Source of the DNA: Methylotenera sp. L2L1 | Lineage (GTDB): Bacteria > Pseudomonadota > Gammaproteobacteria > Burkholderiales > Methylophilaceae | Direction of reading: 5' to 3' | DNA: 64,000 bases | Assembly (NCBI RefSeq): GCF_000744605.1 | Contig: NZ_JQMG01000001.1 | Location: 930,001-994,000, forward strand | Shown: positions 33,993 through 43,536 of the stretch, one piece after another | How positions within the stretch are numbered: the stretch's first letter is position 1 | Layout: every line of letters begins with the position of its first letter | Translations under genes and position numbers: made by a program | Notes under the pieces: model-generated | Database searches by the model: none | What the model saw: only the letters and a program-made list of their open reading frames with translations | Told to the model about the DNA's origin: nothing

Positions 33993-36317
33993 TTAGCCTT
34001 TTTGCTTGATGGCGAGCACCGACTGATTACGCAAGGTGCGCAATAAGGAAAGCTGTCTAGCTGAAACCTGCATGCTATTGGGCTGCTCCATATCGGCGTA
34101 AAACATGCCTAATGCTTTGTTGTTGACCATAATCGGTAGCAGTAAAAAGCTTTGTGATGAAGCTGTTTGCCTATACCACTGAGGAATTTTAGCCGTCACG
34201 TTATCTGCCGCAATATCCTCTAACATTAAGTCCGCCCCTTTGCTAATGGCAAGGTGGAATACGTCTGGTGCAAAATCTAAACTAAACTTAAATTTCTTGA
34301 GTGCGGCATCAATGTCATAACCAAAACCAAAACGCGCTGCCATTTGATTGTTTTTGACATCTCTTATAAATAGTAGTGTGCGGTTAAAACCCATGCCACG
34401 ATGCATGGTTTCTAGCACCATCTGCATGATGTCGTTGAGTTGGTGCTCTTCAATCAGGGTGTTGGTGACTTCTTGAATACCTTCTGTGAGGATAGACTCG
34501 GAATCAAGTTTTGCTGTTTCGCTGTTTTTTCCATCTGGTTGTTCAAGGCTAATGCCTAACGATGCTAGTTCAGTCTCTTCAGCCGATTTGTGTGGCACTT
34601 CTGTTCTAGCGCCAATCCAAGCGTTAACCCGTGTCATCAACATGCTTTGCGAGGTATTGATGCCGACTATTCTGGCGCGTGCCGCAAGCTCATCTAAAGC
34701 ACTTTCCATCGATTTACGTAGCTGCTGCTCTGAAACGCTAAGCGCACTTTCGTAACGTGTTGCTAGTTGTTTGAGCGCTTTGGATTTGTCAGCGACATTA
34801 CCGTTACTGGCAATTGTGCATAACTCATTGGCAAGGTTAACCGTTAGCGACAAGCTCTCTAGCTCGCCATTGGGTTTGATGACTCTATCCCCAGTTAATT
34901 TACGCATACCGGCAATTAAGCGTGGTGGAAAGTTCCAGCTCTTGGCGACGCCTATCCCCAGCTCGTTGTAGGTCATGCCTAGTACTTTCACCGAGGCTTT
35001 GTCCTCGCTATCACCCTGCGTAACTAGACGCGAAACCTGCTGGCTTTCTTCAAAGAAGTAAAAGCTGGCGAGCAGCTTGCCTAAATTGCGGAACATAGAG
35101 CAAATAATGGCTTCTTCTGCATTTTTAACATGGCTGGAGGGGGCTAATTGTGCCGCTAAAATCCCCGCAAAGAATGACGCCAACACATCGTCTTTCAGCT
35201 GTGATGCCTGTGCTTTATTTTGCAAGAAATCAAGCAATATCAACGACATTGCCACATTACGTACCGTTTCAAAGCCTAAAATCACCACGGCTTTGGAAAT
35301 GGTATTGATATGGCCGCCAAATTGACCATACGTGACGGTGTTCACCAGTTTTAATAGTTTGTTAGTCAGTGCAAAGTCATTCAAAATGCTTTGAGCTAAT
35401 GCATTGTTACTGGCGGAGTCGTCGTCTGCCAGTCGGTTGATTTCGCTAATCGTGTGTGACAACGCCGGAAAATCACTTTTGCTACGCATGCGGCGCAGTA
35501 AAAAATCCATGGTGCTGTGCGCATCCACGGGCTTATGCTCACCTTGCACTGGGCTTAAGTAATCTTGTAGCGCCTGCTTCATGGCGTTAGCATCGGCGTA
35601 TCGGTCCTCGGGCGCTTTACTGGTTGCTTTAAGAATAATGCTTTCTAGCGCCTCATCAAGATGTATCTGTATGCTTTGAGGGGTAACGCTCGCTTTTGGG
35701 AGAGTCGTCGATTTCTTTGTTTTTTCTATGAATGGTAAGCCTGTGACTATCTCGTGCAACATCACCCCTAATGCAAAAATATCTGCAGAGACCGTGGCTT
35801 TATCACCAGAAATTAGCTCAGGTGCAGTGTAGGGCGTAACTGATTGTACGTGGTGGTTAGCTGCAAGATTCGTCATGCCGATACCCATCATCATGGGCAG
35901 CTGATTTTCTGTCATCATCAAGTTGTCTGGATGCAGGCCTAAAGGCAACACGCCTTGGGTGTGTGCGTAGCTCACACCTTCAAGCACGTCGACAATCATT
36001 TGTACGGCTTGTGTGGCAGCTATTGGTTGGGATGATTTTAATTGCTGCGACAAAGTGATGCCGTTAACAAATGCATAGACCAGATAAGATACGCCGTCAT
36101 GCTCACCTGCATCCAGCAAGGTGACAATGTTATTATGTTGTAATTTACTGACGATGCGTACCTGTTTTAACAACGCATCTAAGTGCTGGCCATGATGCGG
36201 CAGTAGCTTAATCATCACCTCGCGACCCATGTGTGGATCAAGGGCTAAATAGACAGCATTTTGTTCGCTTTCATTAAGCTTTCGTAGCATTTCAAAGCGG
36301 TCTATTTTATTAACCAT
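33993..36317 (-). CDS. Pseudokinase-HDOD-GAF signalling protein
   Basis: Residues 1-250 fold like a Ser/Thr kinase (VMIKLL with Lys37, YTAPELISGD, SADIFALGVMLHEIVTG), but the catalytic parts are lost: the glycine loop reads NESEQN, HRD is replaced by PLG (125-127) and DFG by GIG (145-147). A HDOD domain follows (about 275-470, ALAQSILNDFALTNKLLKLVNT), then a C-terminal GAF domain (about 610-770). It should therefore not phosphorylate but could bind ATP or partners. HDOD proteins are often tied to stress and c-di-GMP signalling. The gene is divergent from the riboswitch-controlled row. Confidence 0.88.
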   Translation of the reverse strand: MVNKIDRFEMLRKLNESEQNAVYLALDPHMGREVMIKLLPHHGQHLDALLKQVRIVSKLQHNNIVTLLDAGEHDGVSYLVYAFVNGITLSQQLKSSQPIAATQAVQMIVDVLEGVSYAHTQGVLPLGLHPDNLMMTENQLPMMMGIGMTNLAANHHVQSVTPYTAPELISGDKATVSADIFALGVMLHEIVTGLPFIEKTKKSTTLPKASVTPQSIQIHLDEALESIILKATSKAPEDRYADANAMKQALQDYLSPVQGEHKPVDAHSTMDFLLRRMRSKSDFPALSHTISEINRLADDDSASNNALAQSILNDFALTNKLLKLVNTVTYGQFGGHINTISKAVVILGFETVRNVAMSLILLDFLQNKAQASQLKDDVLASFFAGILAAQLAPSSHVKNAEEAIICSMFRNLGKLLASFYFFEESQQVSRLVTQGDSEDKASVKVLGMTYNELGIGVAKSWNFPPRLIAGMRKLTGDRVIKPNGELESLSLTVNLANELCTIASNGNVADKSKALKQLATRYESALSVSEQQLRKSMESALDELAARARIVGINTSQSMLMTRVNAWIGARTEVPHKSAEETELASLGISLEQPDGKNSETAKLDSESILTEGIQEVTNTLIEEHQLNDIMQMVLETMHRGMGFNRTLLFIRDVKNNQMAARFGFGYDIDAALKKFKFSLDFAPDVFHLAISKGADLMLEDIAADNVTAKIPQWYRQTASSQSFLLLPIMVNNKALGMFYADMEQPNSMQVSARQLSLLRTLRNQSVLAIKQKG

Positions 36318-36610
36318 AGATTATTCCTAGCGAACCGTGACAGCATTTGTTTATTGATACTTGATTGGCTGTTGGTCAGCCATCATTGGGCACAACATCA
36401 TTTGCTACAAGTTGCTTAGTCAAAAGCTACTTGGTGCCGTCCCAATTATTTTGATGCTTACATCATATCACTAGGTGCAATGGACCGCGTTAACAGAGTG
36501 GTCTTGTATTTTTGTCAGTGATGAATGCATAAACCATAGTGTTTGTAGGGCATTCACTAGAATGGGTGGTTGACTGATTTTGTAAATGTGCTGATACTCA
36601 TGCGACATTG

Positions 36611-36701
36611 CATTTGAAAAAGGCAAACTCAGCTGAAAAGCGAGGGCGCAAAATCACCGGTCTAAGGGGCGTAAGTTCTAAGATAGCGGGAGTACCAGAT
36701 G
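36611..36701 (+). ncRNA. Cyclic-di-GMP class I (GEMM) riboswitch aptamer
   Basis: The order of conserved pieces matches the GEMM-I aptamer: P1 CATTTG (36611-36616) with CAGATG (36696-36701), AGGCAAAC (36621-36628), GCT-GAAA-AGC with the GAAA tetraloop (36632-36641), CGCAAAATCACCGG (36647-36660) followed by TCTAAGG, and GATAGCGGGAGTACC (36682-36696). Compared by memory with the Vibrio Vc2 aptamer, the core differs at few places. It lies 95 bases before a signalling gene row rich in GGDEF/EAL proteins. The 36318-36610 gap before it shows no gene. Confidence 0.87.
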
Positions 36702-36794
36702 AGCGGATTTCCCGCATCTCTATACATAACTCCCATGCTATCTCCAGCGCTCCTTAGTGATTCAGGAATGAGATTAGTACTTTTGTGGGAGATA
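36662..36794 (+). promoter_or_regulatory. Riboswitch expression platform with alternative helix and anti-Shine-Dalgarno segment
   Basis: The 3' half of the aptamer can instead pair with downstream bases in one nested hairpin: CTAAGGGGCG (36662-36671) with CGCTCCTTAG (36748-36757), AGATAGC (36681-36687) with GCTATCT (36737-36743), GGGAG (36688-36692) with CTCCC (36730-36734), and AGAT/GCGG (36697-36706) with CCGC/ATCT (36712-36719). If the aptamer is folded, TATCTCC (36739-36745) is free and is complementary to the ribosome site GGAGATA (36788-36794). No T tract follows, so control of translation, off when ligand binds, is the likely mode (inference). Confidence 0.65.
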
Positions 36795-36796
36795 AC

Positions 36797-38416
36797 ATGT
36801 TATTGCACCAGCCTACCGTTGATGCTTTGATCGACAGCATGACCCCGAGCGCCGATGAGGTTCAGTCGCGTAAGGATGTCCTTGAGTTCGGCGAGCGAGA
36901 CTCTCAGTTACTTAAAGAACTGGGGCCTTTACTTGCACCACTTGAAAATGCCTTTGCTGACATGTTATCCCAGCATCTGGATGCCTATCCGGAAATGGCT
37001 ACTAGCCTTAGTAATCCTGAGCAACTGTCACTGCTCAAACAAAAACAACGAGAATATTTTAAGCAGGTCTTTACTGGAGACTACGGCGCTGACTATATCA
37101 AAAGCCGTCTGCAGGTTGGCGTTACCTATCAGCAAATAGGGCTAGAGCCACGCTGGTATCTCGGCGCGTATAGTAAATACTTGTCTTGGGTGCTCCCAGA
37201 AGTGATGCGTTTGGTAGATAACGATGCTGAACGCTTTTTAGCGTATTCAAAAGCGATTACTAAAATCGCCATGTTCGATTCCGAACTTTCTCTATCGGCT
37301 TATTTCCATGCTGACCATGAAATGTTGCGCCTGCTCGCGCAAGTGTTTGAAAGTAATTTAGAAGCAGTGATTATTGCCGACGTGAAAGGCCATATACTTC
37401 ACGTCAATAAATCGGTAGCTAAGATTACGGGCTATGCCTCAGAAGCACTGATTGGTACGCCGATGCAAGACCTGCTGACAGAGTTGGAGCCAACGCTATA
37501 TCAAGATCTTTGGACGACAGTCATTGCTGGCGGCCAATGGCAAGGCGAAATCTGGTTAAAGAATAAACAGGGTGATGATTATCTGGCATGGATGAATATC
37601 AATGCCGTTAAAGAGGCTACTGGCAAAGTAACGCAAGTTATTGCTGAGTTCTCGGATATTACTGCCTTTAAGCAGACACAAGAGGCGTTGGCAGAGCGTA
37701 CGGAAGAGCTTGCTAACTCCAATCGTGAGCTAGAGCAGTTTGCATATGTCGCATCGCATGACTTACAAGAGCCACTGCGCATGGTCGCTAGCTATACGCA
37801 ATTGTTGGCCAGGCGCTATAAAGACAAGCTGGATCAGGATGCGAACGAATTTATTGGCTATGCTGTAGATGGCGCTACACGGATGCAGGCGCTGATTATT
37901 GATTTACTCACTATGTCTCGTATTGGCACGCACGGTAAGCGGATGGAGCTTTGTGAAACGTCAGTTGCGTTAGAGCGCGCTGAGTCTAATTTACGGTTGG
38001 CGATAGAGGAGTCAGGCGCTGTCGTGACCCGTGACCCTATGCCTAGGTTAGAGGCAGACGTTTCGCAACTCACGCAATTATTCCAGAATTTAATTGGCAA
38101 CGGTATCAAGTTTCGTGGAGATACCTCACCAGTCATCCATGTAGGTGCCGAGAAAAAAGACGGCGAGTGGTTATTTTCGGTGCGCGATAACGGCATCGGC
38201 ATCGCGCCAGATTTCTTTGAACGTATTTTTATTATCTTTCAGCGCTTACATGGTAAGCATGAATATCCGGGCACGGGTATTGGTTTATCGGTATGCAAGA
38301 AGATTGTTGAGCGTCACGGCGGTAAGATTTGGATAGAATCCGAAGTTGGCAAGGGTGCAGTTTTTTATTTTACCTTACCTATACATTATGGGGAAAGGAA
38401 ACATCATGGAGAGTGA
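36797..38416 (+). CDS. Globin-coupled-sensor PAS histidine kinase
   Basis: Start at ATG 36797 fits the GGGAG site five bases upstream; the protein has 539 residues. Residues ~20-165 form a protoglobin sensor domain ([45 protein letters not shown]). The usual heme-ligating His before IGL is Tyr111 here. A PAS domain (~185-300), HisKA with His321 ([11 protein letters not shown]) and a HATPase ([13 protein letters not shown]) follow. No membrane helix, so cytoplasmic. It likely reports oxygen or another gas or redox state to the CheY-like gene that overlaps its end by 11 bases. Confidence 0.9.
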   Translation: MLLHQPTVDALIDSMTPSADEVQSRKDVLEFGERDSQLLKELGPLLAPLENAFADMLSQHLDAYPEMATSLSNPEQLSLLKQKQREYFKQVFTGDYGADYIKSRLQVGVTYQQIGLEPRWYLGAYSKYLSWVLPEVMRLVDNDAERFLAYSKAITKIAMFDSELSLSAYFHADHEMLRLLAQVFESNLEAVIIADVKGHILHVNKSVAKITGYASEALIGTPMQDLLTELEPTLYQDLWTTVIAGGQWQGEIWLKNKQGDDYLAWMNINAVKEATGKVTQVIAEFSDITAFKQTQEALAERTEELANSNRELEQFAYVASHDLQEPLRMVASYTQLLARRYKDKLDQDANEFIGYAVDGATRMQALIIDLLTMSRIGTHGKRMELCETSVALERAESNLRLAIEESGAVVTRDPMPRLEADVSQLTQLFQNLIGNGIKFRGDTSPVIHVGAEKKDGEWLFSVRDNGIGIAPDFFERIFIIFQRLHGKHEYPGTGIGLSVCKKIVERHGGKIWIESEVGKGAVFYFTLPIHYGERKHHGE

Positions 38417-38858
38417 AGTGAGCAGGCAGGTTGAGTTTTTATTAGCCGAGGACAACCCCGGCGACGTTAGATTAACGCAGGAAGCATTACGTGAAAGTAA
38501 GATAAGCAATAACCTTAACGTGGTTAAAGATGGCGTAGAGGCGCTAGCATTTTTACGTAAAGAAGGGCAATACGCCAATGCGCCAACCCCTGATGTAGTG
38601 TTGCTAGACCTAAACTTACCCAAAAAAGACGGGCGTGAGGTATTGGCTGAGATTAAATCAGACCCATTGCTTAAACGCATTCCAGTGGTCATCGTTACTT
38701 CTTCGGAAGCTGAAAAAGATATCCTGCGCACTTACGATTTACATGCAAACTGCTACGTGAGCAAGCCTGTAGATTTAGACCAGTTTATCAAGGTGATTCA
38801 AGCTATTGAAAGCTTCTGGCTCACCATCGTTAAATTACCATCGGACGTTAAAGACTAA
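38406..38858 (+). CDS. CheY-like (Rcp1-type) response regulator
   Basis: A stand-alone 150-residue receiver starting at Met21 of the long frame, with AAGGAAA before it. It has the acidic pair AEDNPGD, phospho-acceptor Asp in [13 protein letters not shown], the switch TSSEAEKD and CYVSKPVD with the conserved Lys. The long DLNLPKKDG and VVIVTSS pattern is typical of Rcp1-like regulators paired with HWE/PAS or phytochrome-type kinases. It overlaps the kinase gene and is surely its partner; output may be passing phosphate or contacts to the GGDEF-EAL proteins next door. Confidence 0.92.
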   Translation: MESEVSRQVEFLLAEDNPGDVRLTQEALRESKISNNLNVVKDGVEALAFLRKEGQYANAPTPDVVLLDLNLPKKDGREVLAEIKSDPLLKRIPVVIVTSSEAEKDILRTYDLHANCYVSKPVDLDQFIKVIQAIESFWLTIVKLPSDVKD

Positions 38859-38876
38859 CTGCGTTATGGGGGCTCT

Positions 38877-40601
38877 ATGAGTAGCACTTCACTGACCATT
38901 TTACTGGTTGAAGATAATCTGGGTGATATTCGCCTAGTACGCGAACTATTGGCGGCTGACCAAAGTGAAAGCTTCACTTTGGTCACTGCTGATCGTCAAG
39001 AAACTGCACTGGCGATTTTGGATAGTCAGGATATTACCGCGATATTACTTGATTTAGAGTTGCCAGATGGCAGTGGCCTGAATACGCTCCTGAAAATACA
39101 TGCTAACGCGCCTGGCATACCGATTGTTGTGCTGAGCAGTACTGCCGATGAGAGTCTTGCAGTAAGGTCGGTGCAGCAGGGTGCTCAGGATTTTCTGGTG
39201 AAGGGTTATGTTGATGCACACCAACTGACGCGTTCTTTGCGTTATGCGATTGAGCGTAAGCGCACGGAAGAGCGGCTAAATCACCTTGCACATCATGATA
39301 GCTTGACGGGCTTATCTAACCGCAAGCATTTTTACGATACCCTTAAAAATTCAATTGCCTTAGCACGCAGACATGAAACCAAGCTGGCCTTGCTCTTGCT
39401 GGATCTTAATGGATTTAAGTCCATTAACGACACCTTGGGTCACTATGTGGGTGATTTGCTGTTACAGGGCGTTGCTCAGCGCTTGCGTGAATGTATGCGC
39501 GAAACGGATTGCGTCGCCAGAATTGGTGGTGACGAGTTCACCATGATATTGACCGATATACAGGATGAAGAGGATGCCGCTGCTGCCACCAGTAAGGTTA
39601 TTGAGTCTATTGGACGCCCCTTCCTGATTGATGGGCGTACATTGGATATTGGGGTGAGTATCGGTATTGGTATTTATCCTACAGATGCCGATAATCTGGA
39701 ATCTTTAGTGCGTAATGCCGATGTGGCAATGTATCAGGCTAAAGCAGAGATCGGTATGCAAAATACTTACCGTTTCTTTTCGGTCAATATGAATGATAGG
39801 GCCACTGAAGACCGTGTGTTGCTCAGTGAGCTGTCGACTGCGATGGCGCAAGGCGAGTTCGTGATTAATTACCAACCGCAAGTAGATGTAAAAACTGGCC
39901 ATATTAATGGGATGGAGTCATTGTTGCGTTGGCAACATCCGACACGTGGGTTATTGTTACCGGCGGCGTTTATGAATGTGTTGGAAAGCTCATCGCTCAT
40001 TCTAGAGGTTGGTTTGTGGATATTGCGCAGCGTATGCGCACAAGGCCAAGCGTGGCGTGAGTCTTCTGATGCGCCTCTAGTGTTGTCGGTCAATCTATCT
40101 CCACGCCAGTTGCTACAGGATGATTTTGCAGAGCAGGTGTCTGCGGTGTTGAGTGAGACAGGTTTACCGCCGCATTGTTTGGAGCTTGATATCTCTGAAC
40201 ATGCGTTATGGGAAGACGAAGAGGCTGCTTTTAAACAAGTGACTAAGCTTAATCATTTAGGCGTGAGGTTGGCGCTTGATAATTTTGGTAATGGCCGCGC
40301 TTCATTTTATTACCTACGTAAGTTTCCTTTCCACGCCATTAAGCTGGATCGTAGGCTTACCCAAGCAGCTTCTGCCTCTACCGATGGTGCCGATATGGCG
40401 CGTGCGGTGATTCAAGTGGCACATGTGTTCCGTATGAAAGGCTTGGCGGGTGGGGTGGAGACGGCAGCACAACTCGATACTTTGCGTAATCTTGCTTATG
40501 ATGATGCGCAGGGCTATCTGTATTGCCATCCATTGCCTTCCGATGCGGCAACCGCATTGTTAGAGCGTGGGCAGCATCTTGGCCCAGTGGCGGCAGTATA
40601 A
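38877..40601 (+). CDS. Receiver-GGDEF-EAL protein, EAL degenerate
   Basis: Receiver domain (1-125; phospho-Asp in AILLDLELPDGSG), GGDEF domain with intact GGDEF (near 217) and RETD I-site, and an EAL domain with changes: the signature reads ESL (347) and DDFG is DNFG (Asp468-Asn469), while NLSPRQL, the catalytic Lys in HAIKLD and GGVET are kept. The Asp to Asn change removes a metal ligand, so I expect a phosphorylation-controlled diguanylate cyclase with a weak or dead phosphodiesterase. It starts 18 bases after the CheY-like gene and overlaps the next start by one base. Confidence 0.9.
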   Translation: MSSTSLTILLVEDNLGDIRLVRELLAADQSESFTLVTADRQETALAILDSQDITAILLDLELPDGSGLNTLLKIHANAPGIPIVVLSSTADESLAVRSVQQGAQDFLVKGYVDAHQLTRSLRYAIERKRTEERLNHLAHHDSLTGLSNRKHFYDTLKNSIALARRHETKLALLLLDLNGFKSINDTLGHYVGDLLLQGVAQRLRECMRETDCVARIGGDEFTMILTDIQDEEDAAAATSKVIESIGRPFLIDGRTLDIGVSIGIGIYPTDADNLESLVRNADVAMYQAKAEIGMQNTYRFFSVNMNDRATEDRVLLSELSTAMAQGEFVINYQPQVDVKTGHINGMESLLRWQHPTRGLLLPAAFMNVLESSSLILEVGLWILRSVCAQGQAWRESSDAPLVLSVNLSPRQLLQDDFAEQVSAVLSETGLPPHCLELDISEHALWEDEEAAFKQVTKLNHLGVRLALDNFGNGRASFYYLRKFPFHAIKLDRRLTQAASASTDGADMARAVIQVAHVFRMKGLAGGVETAAQLDTLRNLAYDDAQGYLYCHPLPSDAATALLERGQHLGPVAAV

Positions 40602-42646
40602 TGAAGATATTGCTGGTAGAAGATAATCAAGGTGATGCACGGCTCCTAGAGATTATGTTACATGACGTGCTGACAGCATGCACGCTCACGCATGCCGATA
40701 CTTTAGGAAAAGCGATATCGCATGCATGCTTAATGCAGTTCGATATTATTTTGCTTGATTTGTCACTACCAGACTCGCAAGGTAGCGGTACCTTCTGGCG
40801 TTTGCATGAAGTCGTGTCGGATGTGCCTATTGTGGTCATGACCGGTCATGATGATGAAGTGCTGGCGACAGAGTTAGCACAGGCGGGCGCACAAGACTAC
40901 TTGGTGAAAGGTAGTGTAGATGGGCGCTGGTTATTACGCGTGATGCGTTATGCCATTGAACGTAAGCGTGCAGAGCTGCAATTGCGTCAGAGCGAAGCTA
41001 AAGTCCGTGCTCTGTACGAAGCCGTACCGGATTTACTCTTGTTTCTCGATTTAGAGGGTCGCTTTTTAGAGTGTAAACCCGCTAAAGATTTTCAAACGCA
41101 CATTGAGCCTGAGCATTTTCTGGGCAAAACCATCCATGAAGCCTTGCCCGAGAGTGTTGCTGATCAGGCCATGCTCTGCTTGGAAAAGGCCGTTGTTGGT
41201 AAAGGTATTGCGTCTTTTGAATATCAGATGGCTTTACCGCAAGGGGTTACTAATTACGAGTCCCGTTTTATTAGAGCCAGTGACGAGCAGGTATTGTGCA
41301 TTGTGCGCGATATCAGTGAGAGCAAGCGTACACAGCAGCAACTGCATTTCCTTGCACACTATGACACGCTAACGGGTTTACCAAACCGATTGTTGTTCAA
41401 TGAAAGCCTGCATCAAGCACAAACGCACGCTAATCGTACGAGTGATACGATTGCAGTGATGTTTATCGATCTGGATCGTTTTAAGAATATCAACGATACA
41501 CTGGGGCACGGTATTGGCGATAAATTATTGCAGCAGGTCGGTAATCGCATTGCACTTTGCATCCGTGAGTCTGACACGGTGGCGAGAATGGGCGGCGATG
41601 AGTTTGCGGTCATTCTGGTGAATGTGCGAGAAGAGCGTGATGCTGCAGTCGTGGCAGAAAAGATTATCGATGCGTTGCGTTCGCCGTTTGTGGTTGGTGA
41701 CCATGAGGTGTTTGTAGGAGCGAGTATTGGCATTACGCTGTATCGTCCTGGCCATGATGATAGAGATGTGTTGTTAGAAAAAGCCGATGTGGCGATGTAC
41801 CACGCGAAGGATCGTGGCCGTAATAACTTCCAGTTTTATTCTTCAGAGATGGATGCGGTTGCTTATGAGCGTTTGGTGATGGAGAATCACTTGCGCCATG
41901 CCTTGGATCGAAATGAATTCATTTTATATTATCAGCCGCAAATCGCAGTAGAAGGCGGCCGTGTCACTGCCGTTGAAACCTTGTTGCGCTGGCAGCATCC
42001 AGAACGTGGTTTAGTTGCGCCAGGCGAGTTTATTTCACTGCTGGAGGAAAGCGGTTTAATCGTGCCTGTCGGTAAGTGGGTATTAAAGACATCGTGTGAA
42101 CAAGGACGTGTATGGTATGACGCAGGCACGCCCGTGCGTGTGGCTGTGAATCTTTCTGTGCGCCAGTTTAAGCATCCGGGTCTGGTTGCGGATGTTGCGG
42201 AGATTTTGGCACAAAGTGGGTTGCCGCCAGAACTGCTGGAGTTGGAGTTAACTGAAAGTATGTTTATGGAAAGCGCGGCTGGAGATGTTAATAAACTTAT
42301 GCAGCTTAAAGCCTTGGGCGTATCTCTCGCAATTGATGACTTTGGTAGTGGCGCATCGTCTCTTGCTTACCTTAAAGATTTCCCAGTAGATACGCTTAAG
42401 ATATGCCAATCTTTTGTGCTTAACCTGCCTCATAACAACGATGACAGTGCCATTGCCAGTGCGGTACTTGGTTTAGCACAAGCGATGAACTTTACCAGTG
42501 TGGCAGAAGGTGTTGAGAATGCACAGCAGGCTGATTTCTTGCGAGAGCGGCGTTGCGATTATTTTCAAGGTTTCCTCTTTAGTAAGCCTTTACCGGTAGA
42601 AGAGTTGGATCTGTTGTTAAACGGCGGCAAACTACAAGGCAGCTAA
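40601..42646 (+). CDS. Receiver-PAS-GGDEF-EAL protein
   Basis: Begins at the TAATG overlap with the previous gene (Met27 of the long frame), giving 681 residues. Receiver (IILLDLSLPDSQG), PAS (~130-250), GGDEF with GGDEF at 331 and RESD I-site, and EAL with ETLLRW (459), DDFGSGASS and AEGVEN. The KIDQSF motif reads KICQSF, so one Asp is missing; phosphodiesterase activity is uncertain. Coupled translation to the preceding receiver-GGDEF-EAL gene suggests fixed stoichiometry or heteromer formation. Confidence 0.9.
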   Translation: MKILLVEDNQGDARLLEIMLHDVLTACTLTHADTLGKAISHACLMQFDIILLDLSLPDSQGSGTFWRLHEVVSDVPIVVMTGHDDEVLATELAQAGAQDYLVKGSVDGRWLLRVMRYAIERKRAELQLRQSEAKVRALYEAVPDLLLFLDLEGRFLECKPAKDFQTHIEPEHFLGKTIHEALPESVADQAMLCLEKAVVGKGIASFEYQMALPQGVTNYESRFIRASDEQVLCIVRDISESKRTQQQLHFLAHYDTLTGLPNRLLFNESLHQAQTHANRTSDTIAVMFIDLDRFKNINDTLGHGIGDKLLQQVGNRIALCIRESDTVARMGGDEFAVILVNVREERDAAVVAEKIIDALRSPFVVGDHEVFVGASIGITLYRPGHDDRDVLLEKADVAMYHAKDRGRNNFQFYSSEMDAVAYERLVMENHLRHALDRNEFILYYQPQIAVEGGRVTAVETLLRWQHPERGLVAPGEFISLLEESGLIVPVGKWVLKTSCEQGRVWYDAGTPVRVAVNLSVRQFKHPGLVADVAEILAQSGLPPELLELELTESMFMESAAGDVNKLMQLKALGVSLAIDDFGSGASSLAYLKDFPVDTLKICQSFVLNLPHNNDDSAIASAVLGLAQAMNFTSVAEGVENAQQADFLRERRCDYFQGFLFSKPLPVEELDLLLNGGKLQGS

Positions 42647-42762
42647 CTACAAGGTGTTGATGTCGTTATAAGGGATATTGCGCCTTAGGCGTAAATCCAC
42701 TATGATGCTTCGCCCTAAAAACCACTATTTAAAAATGGTCTTTATTATATTATGGAGAGTGT

Positions 42763-43536
42763 ATGCGCAATATTAAATTGTTCGAATCTGAGTCTCATAA
42801 GTTTATTTTGCTGAATGAGAGTGAGCCGGGAGAAGAGGACGGTATTCGATCTAATCAATATTTGATTGTGAATAACGGTGCTGGCGCATTGCTTGATCCA
42901 GGTGGTTTTGGTGTGATGCCGCGCGTGCTGGCTGAAATGTTGCGCTATCTTTCTCCGGATAAAATTCTAGGGATTTTTCTTTCGCATCAAGACCCAGATA
43001 TCGTCGGTGGTATTTCAACTTGGTTAGAATTGATTAAAGCGCCGGTTTATATCTCTAGAATATGGATGCGTTTTTTACCGCACTATGGTCTAAAGGATAT
43101 GTCGCAATTTGTCGGTGTACCAGACGAAGGCATGGATTGCGAAGTTGCCCCAGGCTTCATGCTCAAGATTATTCCAGCACATTTTCTACATTCTGAAGGG
43201 CAGATTAACGTCTATGACCCGGTCTCAAAAATACTATTCACGGGTGATATTGGCGCGGCAATGCTTCCTATGGAGAAAGATGATGCCTATGTGGATGATT
43301 TCAAAAGTCATTTGCCCTACATCGCCAGTTTCCACCAACGTTATATGTGTTCCAATAAAGCGATTTTATGCTGGCTAGATAACATTGCAGATTTGGATAT
43401 CGAGATGATTGCGCCGCAGCATGGCCCAATTTATCGCGGTGCAGCGGTGGGCGAGTTTTTAGCGTGGCTACGGGACTTGCAATGCGGTATTGACCTCATG
43501 CAGCGTGGTGGTAGTTTTGGCCCTAAGTTTGAGTAA
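42763..43536 (+). CDS. Flavodiiron-like (ODP) metallo-beta-lactamase-fold protein
   Basis: A 257-residue stand-alone domain like the diiron module of flavodiiron proteins, without flavodoxin. Ligand motifs are SHQDPDIVGG, IPAHFLHSEGQ, FTGDIGAA and APQHGPIYRG. In classic flavodiiron enzymes the first motif is HxExDH; here the last His is Ile, a variation I believe occurs in sensory ODP proteins. Such domains bind oxygen or nitric oxide. The stop overlaps the start of the GAF-GGDEF-EAL gene (TAATG), so it probably serves as its sensor. Start has GGAGA. Confidence 0.82.
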   Translation: MRNIKLFESESHKFILLNESEPGEEDGIRSNQYLIVNNGAGALLDPGGFGVMPRVLAEMLRYLSPDKILGIFLSHQDPDIVGGISTWLELIKAPVYISRIWMRFLPHYGLKDMSQFVGVPDEGMDCEVAPGFMLKIIPAHFLHSEGQINVYDPVSKILFTGDIGAAMLPMEKDDAYVDDFKSHLPYIASFHQRYMCSNKAILCWLDNIADLDIEMIAPQHGPIYRGAAVGEFLAWLRDLQCGIDLMQRGGSFGPKFE

